Origin: Rhodothermaceae bacterium
Lineage (GTDB): Bacteria > Bacteroidota > Rhodothermia > Rhodothermales > Bin80
Length of the DNA stretch: 64,000 nt
NCBI GenBank assembly: GCA_009841335.1
Contig: VXLY01000071.1
Span: 1-64,000, forward strand
Reading direction: 5' to 3'
Shown here: in pieces, positions 1 through 8,610 of the stretch
Numbering within the stretch: position 1 is the first letter of the stretch
Layout: each line of letters begins with the position of its first letter
The notes under the pieces: generated by a model
The model's database searches: none
What the model was told of the DNA's origin: nothing
What the model saw: only the letters and a program-made list of their open reading frames with translations
Made by a program: the position numbers and the translations under genes

Positions 1-44
1 TTAAGGAAAAAGGCTAAAACCTGCTCTTGGAAATAAGATACAAC

Positions 45-86
45 GAGACCGTTGCATAAAACTATCGAATTTTGTGCAACAGTCTC
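45..86. repeat. 42-nt inverted repeat, 17-bp arms (15/17 match), 8-nt spacer
   Basis: GAGACCGTTGCATAAAA (45-61) / CTATCGAA / TTTTGTGCAACAGTCTC (70-86); reverse complement of the right arm is GAGACTGTTGCACAAAA. Confidence 0.8.
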
Positions 87-215
87 CCCGCACAGGTCTC
101 CTGATAATTTAGGAAATTCTGGTATAGAATAACAGCTTCCATTCCTGGGCACTATGCACATTCATAATGAATTCTCGTAATGAAAGGACAATCCCGAGAT
201 ATTGATCGCAGAGGG

Positions 216-557
216 CTAATCTCCGGTCCCTGGATTTGGACTGAAATACTTGGCGAATTTGTCTGTTTTAAGAGCAAACTCTTTGTGATCCGCTGGGGGC
301 TCTTTCATGCGTGTGATATTCGGCCAGACCTTGGAATACTCTGTGTTGATGATCAACCATTTTGAATCTGGCTCATCTTCAATTTCTGGTTTGATGGCCT
401 CCACTGGACACTCCGGTTCGCAGGCGGCACAGTCAATGCACTCATCTGGATGAATGACGAGCATATTTTCTCCTTCATAAAAGCAGTCAACCGGACACAC
501 TTCAACACAATCCATGTGTTTGCATCGAATACAGGGATCCATCACGATAAAGGTCAT
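216..557 (-). CDS. fdxA: 7Fe ferredoxin (3Fe-4S/4Fe-4S)
   Basis: [21 protein letters not shown]...[16 protein letters not shown] cluster-binding motifs. Confidence 0.93.
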   Translation of the reverse strand: MTFIVMDPCIRCKHMDCVEVCPVDCFYEGENMLVIHPDECIDCAACEPECPVEAIKPEIEDEPDSKWLIINTEYSKVWPNITRMKEPPADHKEFALKTDKFAKYFSPNPGTGD

Positions 558-780
558 GGGTATGTATGAATTGGTTGTATCGCGCCGGGTTGGTTCGTGT
601 AATTGACTACGGTACTTAGCTACGGATGAAGGGTTACCTGAAAACCAACGTGACAGCAGATGTTGGGGGATATAGAATTGCCTGAAGCGTGGAATTCATT
701 ACTACAACTGCAGACTCTTAGAACACCGAATGAACCATACTCAAGTGATGATAAGTGCATTGGTCATGTGAACGCTGAAC

Positions 781-3456
781 TCAACTTGACCCATTTTCAT
801 CGTCCACTGGATCATAATTTAGTATCGGCCCCAACCAGCGTTCAGCGGTTCGGAGGTTCATCTCCTTCCGTCTGGCATAATCCCTTACTTGGTCACGATC
901 AATTCGACCAACTACAAAATACGCGCTCTCTGGATGTGCTAAGTATAGACCAGATACCGAGGCCGCTGGTCTCATCGCGTAGCTCGAAGTCAGAGACATC
1001 CCGATTCGACCCGCTTCGAGTAAGCGAAAAATCGTCTCTTTCTCCGTGTGATCTGGCTGACACGGATAACCGGGTGCAGGTCGGATGCCAGTATAGGCTT
1101 CTTTGATCAGTGACTCATTATCAAAATTCTCATTCGATGCATACCCCCAAAGCTCCTTACGTACGCGCTCATGCATATATTCTGCCATGGCTTCTGCGAA
1201 CCGGTCAGCGAGGGATTTGACCATGATTGCCGAATAATCATCGGCTTCCGCTTCGAACGCCTCTGCAATCTCCTCTGCTTGCTGCCCCGAAGTGACCGCA
1301 AACGCACCTACATGATCATCCATTTCGGCAACAAAATCAGACAGAGCAAAATTGGCCCGCTGATTATTTTTGATCACTTGCTGACGAAGTGTAAAAAATG
1401 TATCGCCCGTATCAAGCCGAATATCGTCTCCGTCTCGTGAAGCCCCCCAAAAACCAACAACAGCTTTGGGCTTGAACCATTCTTGGTCAAGAACTTGTTG
1501 CATCATTGCTTGGGTGTCCCGCCATAGATCTCGTGCTGCTTTACCCACCACTTTGTCTTTCAGGATCCTGGGATAGCGTCCAGACAGATTCCAGGTGATG
1601 AAATACGGCGTCCAGTCGATGTATTTGGCAAGCTCTTTAAGATCAATATTCTCGAATACTTTAGTGCCAGTAAAACTCGGGGCTTCGGGCGTTGGTGCTT
1701 TCAGTTTGTGCGCATGCTGTCGGGCCACTTCAATAGGGTGGCGTGGTCTTGGGGGACCACCCGCTCGGTGGTCACGCATTCGCTGATACCTGGCCTTAAC
1801 GGTATCAACAAAGAGCGGACGCTCCTCATCAGAGAGTAAGGATGAGACGACTCCAATCGCGCGGCTGGCATCCCTCACATGAATAGCTGGACCATTGCTC
1901 CGGACCGGGTCAATCTTTACGGCCGTATGCGCTGGTGAAGTCGTGGCTCCACCAATGAGCAGGGGTTGTTTCATGCCGGATCGTTGCATTTCGCGTGCCA
2001 CATAGACCATTTCATCCAGGCTTGGCGTGATCAGCCCAGAGAGGCCAATAATATCCGCATTCTCCTTCCTGGCCTCTGCAAGAATAGCTTCGCATGGAAC
2101 CATAACCCCCATGTCGAAAATTTCGTAGCCATTACACGCAAGCACTACACCGACGATATTCTTGCCGATGTCATGAACATCTCCCTTCACGGTGGCCATA
2201 ATCACTTTTCCATTTGAAACATCTACCGTGCCCAGTTCCTCTTTTTCGGCCTGCATGAATGGATCCAGGTATGCCACCGCCGCTTTCATGACCCGAGCGG
2301 ACTTCACTACCTGGGGTAGAAACATTTTACCGGACCCGAATAAATCTCCCACAACATTCATTCCATCCATGAGCGGGCCCTCAATGACATGCAGCGGGCG
2401 ATCTGCGGCTGCTCTGGCCTCCTCGGTATCCTCAACAATAAACTCAGTGATTCCGTTAACGAGCGCGTACTCAAGCCGCTTTTCCACGGGAAGTGAACGC
2501 CAGGAGAGATCCTCCTTTGCCGATTTTCTTTTCTGTCCGCGAAACTGTTCCGCGTAGTCAACGAGTGCCTCCGTTGCGTTTTCGTTGCGGTTGAGGATCA
2601 CATCTTCAACGAGTTCTCGGAGCTTCGGCTCGATCTCGTCATAAATGTCGAGTTGGCCGGCATTCACAATTCCCATGTCCATTCCGGCAGGGATCGCGTG
2701 ATACAGAAATACCGAGTGCATAGCTCTGCGTACAGTCTCATTGCCACGGAAACTGAACGACACATTCGAGAGTCCGCCTGAGACGTGAGATCCAGGGCAT
2801 GTCCTGCGGATGACTCTTGCCGCTTCGATAAAGTCAACCGCGTAATTATTGTGCTCTTGAATTCCCGTGGCAACAGCAAAAATATTCGGGTCGAAAATTA
2901 TGTCTTCGGCAGGGAAACCAACCTTTTCGGTAAGTATTTTAAACGCGCGTTGGCAAATCTCAATCTTGCGTCGAGCAGTGTCTGCCTGACCGGCCTCATC
3001 AAATGCCATTACAATCACGGCTGCACCGTAGGAAAGGCATGTGCGTGCTTGTTTTTGGAATTGGTCCTCCCCCTCTTTCAGTGAGATTGAATTGACTACT
3101 GCCTTCCCCTGTACGCATTTGAGGCCTGCTTCAATTACTTCCCATTTTGAGCTGTCAATCATGATGGGCACCCTGGCAATGTCGGGCTCAGCAGCAATCA
3201 GGTTGAGGAACGTCTGCATAGCATTGACGCCGTCTAACATCCCCTCATCCATGTTGACATCAATGATCTGTGCACCATTTCGGACCTGCTGCCTTGCGAC
3301 CTCTACGGCGGTAGCATAGTCACCACTCACGATCAGCCTCCGAAACCTGGCGGAGCCGGTCACGTTGGTGCGCTCACCAACGTTCACAAATGTCTGGGCA
3401 GCGGTATTCATTCCTGAATTGGGCCTGTGCTTGTCCAGAGACGCTTGAGATAGCAA
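781..3456 (-). CDS. metH: Methionine synthase C-terminal part: pterin-binding, cobalamin-binding and SAM-activation domains
   Basis: [43 protein letters not shown] (B12 motif DxHxxG), activation-domain RPAPGYP; TTG start immediately after an in-frame TGA. Confidence 0.93.
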   Translation of the reverse strand: MLSQASLDKHRPNSGMNTAAQTFVNVGERTNVTGSARFRRLIVSGDYATAVEVARQQVRNGAQIIDVNMDEGMLDGVNAMQTFLNLIAAEPDIARVPIMIDSSKWEVIEAGLKCVQGKAVVNSISLKEGEDQFQKQARTCLSYGAAVIVMAFDEAGQADTARRKIEICQRAFKILTEKVGFPAEDIIFDPNIFAVATGIQEHNNYAVDFIEAARVIRRTCPGSHVSGGLSNVSFSFRGNETVRRAMHSVFLYHAIPAGMDMGIVNAGQLDIYDEIEPKLRELVEDVILNRNENATEALVDYAEQFRGQKRKSAKEDLSWRSLPVEKRLEYALVNGITEFIVEDTEEARAAADRPLHVIEGPLMDGMNVVGDLFGSGKMFLPQVVKSARVMKAAVAYLDPFMQAEKEELGTVDVSNGKVIMATVKGDVHDIGKNIVGVVLACNGYEIFDMGVMVPCEAILAEARKENADIIGLSGLITPSLDEMVYVAREMQRSGMKQPLLIGGATTSPAHTAVKIDPVRSNGPAIHVRDASRAIGVVSSLLSDEERPLFVDTVKARYQRMRDHRAGGPPRPRHPIEVARQHAHKLKAPTPEAPSFTGTKVFENIDLKELAKYIDWTPYFITWNLSGRYPRILKDKVVGKAARDLWRDTQAMMQQVLDQEWFKPKAVVGFWGASRDGDDIRLDTGDTFFTLRQQVIKNNQRANFALSDFVAEMDDHVGAFAVTSGQQAEEIAEAFEAEADDYSAIMVKSLADRFAEAMAEYMHERVRKELWGYASNENFDNESLIKEAYTGIRPAPGYPCQPDHTEKETIFRLLEAGRIGMSLTSSYAMRPAASVSGLYLAHPESAYFVVGRIDRDQVRDYARRKEMNLRTAERWLGPILNYDPVDDENGSS

Positions 3457-3497
3457 TCACAGTAGGATGTCAGGTCGGCCATTGATTGCTCTTTGAA

Positions 3498-4583
3498 TTA
3501 GCTTCCAAGCTCGAATGGTTCCAGGCCTGCAAGTCGCAGAGTATCCTTACCTGGAACTGGGTTTCGAGGCGGCAAACCCTCTACTGCCTTCGAGATTTCC
3601 CGAACATGATCTGGCGTGGTACCACAACAACCTCCCAGAAAATTGACAATTCCATCTTGGGCCCATTTACCCACATGACTCGCCAGTTCCTGCGGAGACT
3701 GATCATACTCGCCCATCTCATTCGGCAGTCCAGCATTCGGGTAGGCACCCACCAGCGTATCAGCTACACGGGAAACTGCGGCGATATGCTGACGCATCAA
3801 ATCTGCGCCCAACGCACAATTAAATCCCACCGCAAACGGTTTGGCGTGGCGTACAGAATACCAAAAAGCTTCTACGGTTTGACCTGACAGGGTGCGCCCA
3901 GATCGGTCTGTGATAGTCCCGGAGATCCATATTGGGAGTTTATCAAGTCCCTCTGCCTCCAAATCAATGATAGCCTTGACGGCTGCCTTACAGTTTAGTG
4001 TGTCGGTAACCGTCTCAATCAAGTAAAGGTGCACGCCACCTTGATTCAGAGCTTTGATTTGCTCACGATAGGTCTGATAGACTTGGTCAAATGTTACTTC
4101 CCGGGCACCGGGAGCGTTTACGTCTGAGCTCATGGAGAGCATCTTGTTCAGTGGCCCAATGGAGCCCGCGGCGAAGCGGGGCTTCTGTGGCTCTTTTTTC
4201 GTCCACTGATCTGCCGATGCACGGGCAAGTCTGGCGCCCTCTAAGTTGATATCAATGACGGACTGACGATCGAGATCATAATCAGCTTGCACGATCGTTG
4301 TAGCCGAAAATGTATTCGTCTCTGAGATATCCGCCCCGGCTGCAAAGTAGGCGTCATGTAATTCTGCCACGCATTTCGGCTTGGTTAAGCAAAGGATATC
4401 GTGATTGCCTTTCATATCCACCGGGTATTTCTCCTTGGAGAACCGGGAATCGCGATAGTCCTCTTCTTCAAGCTCCATTCGTTGGAACATGACTCCCCAG
4501 GAACCATCCAGAAGCAGGACCCGCTCTCTGGCGGCTGAGTACAGTTGGTCAATGCGCGCTTTGCGATCCGTCATCAATTCCAT
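3498..4583 (-). CDS. metH: Methionine synthase N-terminal part: homocysteine S-methyltransferase domain
   Basis: LLDGSWGVMFQRMEL, GFNCALGA, NFLGGCCGTTPDHVREI (GGCCGT zinc site). Confidence 0.92.
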   Translation of the reverse strand: MELMTDRKARIDQLYSAARERVLLLDGSWGVMFQRMELEEEDYRDSRFSKEKYPVDMKGNHDILCLTKPKCVAELHDAYFAAGADISETNTFSATTIVQADYDLDRQSVIDINLEGARLARASADQWTKKEPQKPRFAAGSIGPLNKMLSMSSDVNAPGAREVTFDQVYQTYREQIKALNQGGVHLYLIETVTDTLNCKAAVKAIIDLEAEGLDKLPIWISGTITDRSGRTLSGQTVEAFWYSVRHAKPFAVGFNCALGADLMRQHIAAVSRVADTLVGAYPNAGLPNEMGEYDQSPQELASHVGKWAQDGIVNFLGGCCGTTPDHVREISKAVEGLPPRNPVPGKDTLRLAGLEPFELGS

Positions 4584-5012
4584 GTTTCATTGATGTGCCC
4601 GTCCACAAAAGTTGTCACTACCACCGGTAATCCGCGTTTGAGGCAGCGCTGAATGTAGGCAAGGTTGTAGGAGAGTCGATTAACAATCACCGAACACCTG
4701 TGACGGTATGGAGAACGAGTTGGGATGAGCGCAGCCTGAACAGCGCAAGGATATGTTTGGGGCTCATAACTGGGACTGTAACTTTCGAGACCAGTATTTG
4801 TCGGAGCAGATGCTAACAGTTGTATATGATTTGGCACGGTCATATTGCCATCGGCGTTTGGGATTGGCGCAATTGCACGGTCGGGAGCGCACATGTTGAA
4901 GGCACCAGGGATCCGTAAAATCGAACCAAAGGTTCATCTATGGTGGATTACAGTTTTGGTGCTACTTCCCATATGTAAAGCCTAAGAATGTGCAAGAATC
5001 CTTCATGTCTTG

Positions 5013-6896
5013 TTACCCCACCGTCTGCGGTTTCAATCCAAGTAGTCGACAGGTAGATAGCGCCAGGCTTGCTCGATTGAGTGTGTAAAAGTGGAATTCA
5101 TTCACTCCTTGGTCCGATAACTTGTGGCAGAGCTCAGCAGCCACGTTCGCCGTGATGAACTCACGCGTCACGGTATCGTCGCCGGTCCCAGCGAACACTT
5201 CGTAAAGCCAGTCTGGCAAAGTCACCTGGCAAAGATCTGCGATACGCTTCATGCCCTTGAAGTTCGGCTGCAGCATGATTCCGGGGACAATCGGCATCGT
5301 CACACCTCCCGCTCGTGCGCGATCAAGAAACTTGAAGTAGACTTCTGGCTCGAAGAAAAATTGGGTGATTGCACGGTCAGCACCAGCGTCCTGCTTCGCT
5401 CTCAGGAAGGCAATATCCTGATCCCATCCCCGACTGTGAGGATGTTGTTCTGGGTAGCAGGACACGCTGATTTCAAACCTTGCTCCAGGTGTAATCTCAC
5501 AATTGCGAATTCCTTCTATAAGGTCAATACTGTCTCGAAAACCGCCTGGGTGCTGTTCAAATTTTGCATCTATGCCTTCTGGAGGATCGCCTCGAAGCGC
5601 CACAATGTGACGTATCCCGGCTTTCCATAGATCGACCGCAATGCCTAATACTTCTTCCTTCGTTGCGCCTACACAGGTGAGGTGAGCAGCTGGCAATAGT
5701 GGAGTATCCTGTGCAATTTTCGTAACGATCCGCCGCGTTCGATCACGCGTGGAGCCGCCCGCCCCATACGTGACGGATACAAAGCGCGGTGCCATTGGAG
5801 TCAGCCTCGCAACCGATTCCCACAGTTTCGCCTCCATACTGTCTGATTTCGGAGGAAAAAATTCAAACGAAACATTGGGAGGGGGTTTCGACTGCTGCTC
5901 CGCAACGGAAAGTTTGCTTACACTGGGGTCTGCGGGCTGAGAGACTCGCCATGTAGCCTTCCAGATGAGCACACTAACACCCTTATCCAGCGAGGATGGT
6001 GGGTCAAATCTATTGGGCGGTTGCATAGAAAATCCTGCATTATCCGCCCACTGCATCATGTCATCTTCGGAGACCCCAAGCCGATAATGGCCTTGCGATT
6101 CACGCAAAAACTCAAGTTCATGTGGGGCAAAATCAACGACAATCAATTGTCCTCCCTGTTTGAGAATGCGAGCGGCTTCCGCGATGACCCTTTCGGGTTG
6201 TTCTAGGTAATGCAACACTTGATGCACGATCACCAGGTCCGCACTATCACTCTCGAAAGGGGTATTCATTGCGTCCCCTTGCCGCACTCGTGCATTACCG
6301 ATCCCCGCTCGATTGAGGTTCGCCCGAGCTACCTTCAGCATATGATGAGAGAGATCAAGCCCTTCGGCCTCTTGCGTATACGGGGAAAGCAAAATCAGCA
6401 TCCGCCCCGTACCCGTCCCAAGGTCTACAATCCGCTCAAACTGATGGCACTCAACGTGCCCTAGAATCTCACGCTCGATCGCTGCATCAGGATAATGCAA
6501 TGCCCGCAGTTGATCCCAGTCTTTAGCGATTTCTGAAAAATAGGATGCTGCCGACTGCGCACGATTCGCCCGTACACGCTGTAAAACACTGAAATCGGTC
6601 GTGAACGGGTCGCTATCGATATCTAACTTCGAAAAGATCCCCTGTAACAGCCTGTCAGCCCACCCTCTACGCTGAATTCGATAAAATACCCAGGCTCCCT
6701 CGGGGAGCCGTTCAACCAATCCCGCTTGGGTCAGTGATTTCAAGTGATGCGAGAGCCGGGGTTGACTTTGATCGAGAATACGTGCCAGTTCTCCGACCGC
6801 AAGGTCACCATGGCGCAGCAGCGCGAGTATCCGAAGTCGTGTCGGTTCTCCGGCGGCTTTCAAGCCACCTATCAGTAACTTCTGACCCACGCTCAT
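5013..6896 (-). CDS. metF: Fusion protein: ArsR/SmtB HTH + class I SAM methyltransferase + 5,10-methylenetetrahydrofolate reductase
   Basis: N-term PTRLRILALLRHGDLAVGELARILDQSQPRLSHHLKSLTQAGLV (ArsR wHTH); IVDLGTGTGRMLILLSPYTQEAEGLDLS (MT motif I); C-term NVSFEFFPPKSDSMEAKLW...VSVTYGAGGSTRDRT...HLTCVGATKEE...GIRHIVALRGDPP (MetF). Confidence 0.92.
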   Translation of the reverse strand: MSVGQKLLIGGLKAAGEPTRLRILALLRHGDLAVGELARILDQSQPRLSHHLKSLTQAGLVERLPEGAWVFYRIQRRGWADRLLQGIFSKLDIDSDPFTTDFSVLQRVRANRAQSAASYFSEIAKDWDQLRALHYPDAAIEREILGHVECHQFERIVDLGTGTGRMLILLSPYTQEAEGLDLSHHMLKVARANLNRAGIGNARVRQGDAMNTPFESDSADLVIVHQVLHYLEQPERVIAEAARILKQGGQLIVVDFAPHELEFLRESQGHYRLGVSEDDMMQWADNAGFSMQPPNRFDPPSSLDKGVSVLIWKATWRVSQPADPSVSKLSVAEQQSKPPPNVSFEFFPPKSDSMEAKLWESVARLTPMAPRFVSVTYGAGGSTRDRTRRIVTKIAQDTPLLPAAHLTCVGATKEEVLGIAVDLWKAGIRHIVALRGDPPEGIDAKFEQHPGGFRDSIDLIEGIRNCEITPGARFEISVSCYPEQHPHSRGWDQDIAFLRAKQDAGADRAITQFFFEPEVYFKFLDRARAGGVTMPIVPGIMLQPNFKGMKRIADLCQVTLPDWLYEVFAGTGDDTVTREFITANVAAELCHKLSDQGVNEFHFYTLNRASLALSTCRLLGLKPQTVG

Positions 6897-7419
6897 AAGA
6901 ACTAATCATAAACATCAATTTATATAAACTTTCGTTTTAATGGAAAAGTTCAGAATTCAGCCAGAGTTCAGCGTCATCTGGTTGCTGATAGCAATTGAAA
7001 CAGGAATAGGTAGTTATTTTGTGCTGTTTATGAACCATTGGGTTGGAAACCAATCTACCCCGTCGCCTTGGCGAGCATCTTGGATCTCGCCATCAGACGA
7101 CCAAAAGTCGAGCCCTGCTCAGTAAATTCGTCTTTGCTTCCTATGCGATCATCACTCGAGAAAAAGCGATCGCTGTTCGGCTTACTATACCTGCCAACAA
7201 CACGAAACATCATGAAACTAATTACGCAGGATCCCGAGGCTAATCTCCTAGCTTCACGATCGAAACCTCAGCACTGATTACGTCGAACCCCTTGCATGCT
7301 TGAATCATCATGTAAAAAATGTGGTTTGAGATTCGCCTTGGTTTACGACATATCATTTTGATAACTATGCGATTGTCGAACATGATTATTCACGGGAGGA
7401 TTTTCAAAACTGTTCGCAA

Positions 7420-8610
7420 ATGAAAAAATCGGGAGAAACGGTAGCTTTACCTTCGAGATCTGACCGCATGCGATCAGTGCAAATGCCGGTCATGGGTTTT
7501 GTTGCGGACCTCATGCGGGACAATCCAGGAACGATTTCTGTGGGACAGGGCGTCGTACACTATGGTCCACCTGCCCGGGTAATCAAAGCTGCGCAGCAGG
7601 CGGTCACGGCCCCAAATACGCATGGGTACGGTTACGTGATCGGAAGATCCAGTCTGCGAAGTGCATTTGCCGAAAAATTGAATGCAGAAAACCGCTTGGA
7701 CCCCGGGTATGAGGTCGTGGTTGCCGCCGGCAGTAACATGGCCTTCTTTGCTTCACTACTTGCGATCACGAGTCCTGGGGATGAGGTCATATTGCTCGTG
7801 CCATACTACTTCAACCACGAAATGGCCACGTACATCGCAGGCTGTAAGCCCGTACTCGTATCGTTCGGTGATTCGTTGATTCCCGATGTGGAGACCATTG
7901 AGCGTGCAATCACTCCTAAAACCCGTGCCGTCGTCACGATATCCCCTAACAATCCAACGGGCATTGTTTATGCTCCAGAAACGTTGCGGGCTATCAATGA
8001 CATGTGTGCTGCGCACGGCATATATCATATGTCGGATGAGGCGTATGAGTATTTCACGTTTGACGGTGCGGAGCATTACTCTCCAGGGAGTTCTCCCGGA
8101 GCGCATGCACACACAATCTCGCTTTTTTCTATGAGCAAGGCATACGGAATGGCGGGCTGGCGTTTGGGGTATATGGCGGTACCGCCACAGATTCTGGCAG
8201 ACATTCACAAGATTCAGGATACGAATCAGATCTGTCCGGCAATGATAAGTCAGTCAATGGCTCTGGCAGCACTCGAGGAGGGAGCAGGCTACTGCAGGCA
8301 ATATGTGGATTCAATGGCCAAGGTTCGCGACATGGTACTTGAGCGTCTGAGCTCGGTGAGGGCCCCCATTACAGTTTCTCCTTCAAAGGGTGCTTTCTAT
8401 TTCCTGTTGAGGGTAGATACAGCGCTTGATTCCAAGACTTTGACGACACGCCTGATACGTGAGCATAGTGTTGCAGTCATCCCGGGGGATACATTCGGCA
8501 TGACGACTGGTGGCACTTATCTGCGCGTCGCCTATGGCGCACTTCAAGTGTCTACTTTGAGCGAGGCGCTTGATCGCCTGGTCAATGGTCTTGAAGCACT
8601 TGTCGGTTAA
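7420..8610 (+). CDS. Class I/II pyridoxal-phosphate aminotransferase
   Basis: SPNNPTGIVYAPETL; FSMSKAYGMAGWRLGYM (PLP lysine context). Confidence 0.9.
   Translation: MKKSGETVALPSRSDRMRSVQMPVMGFVADLMRDNPGTISVGQGVVHYGPPARVIKAAQQAVTAPNTHGYGYVIGRSSLRSAFAEKLNAENRLDPGYEVVVAAGSNMAFFASLLAITSPGDEVILLVPYYFNHEMATYIAGCKPVLVSFGDSLIPDVETIERAITPKTRAVVTISPNNPTGIVYAPETLRAINDMCAAHGIYHMSDEAYEYFTFDGAEHYSPGSSPGAHAHTISLFSMSKAYGMAGWRLGYMAVPPQILADIHKIQDTNQICPAMISQSMALAALEEGAGYCRQYVDSMAKVRDMVLERLSSVRAPITVSPSKGAFYFLLRVDTALDSKTLTTRLIREHSVAVIPGDTFGMTTGGTYLRVAYGALQVSTLSEALDRLVNGLEALVG

Noticed and set aside
4584-5012. Cobalamin or SAM riboswitch upstream of metH
   Set aside because: No B12-box or SAM-I core sequence could be recognised on the minus strand.
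7038-7277. Small plus-strand ORFs between the metF fusion and the aminotransferase
   Set aside because: Overlapping short ORFs in different frames, no recognisable motif or coding signature.
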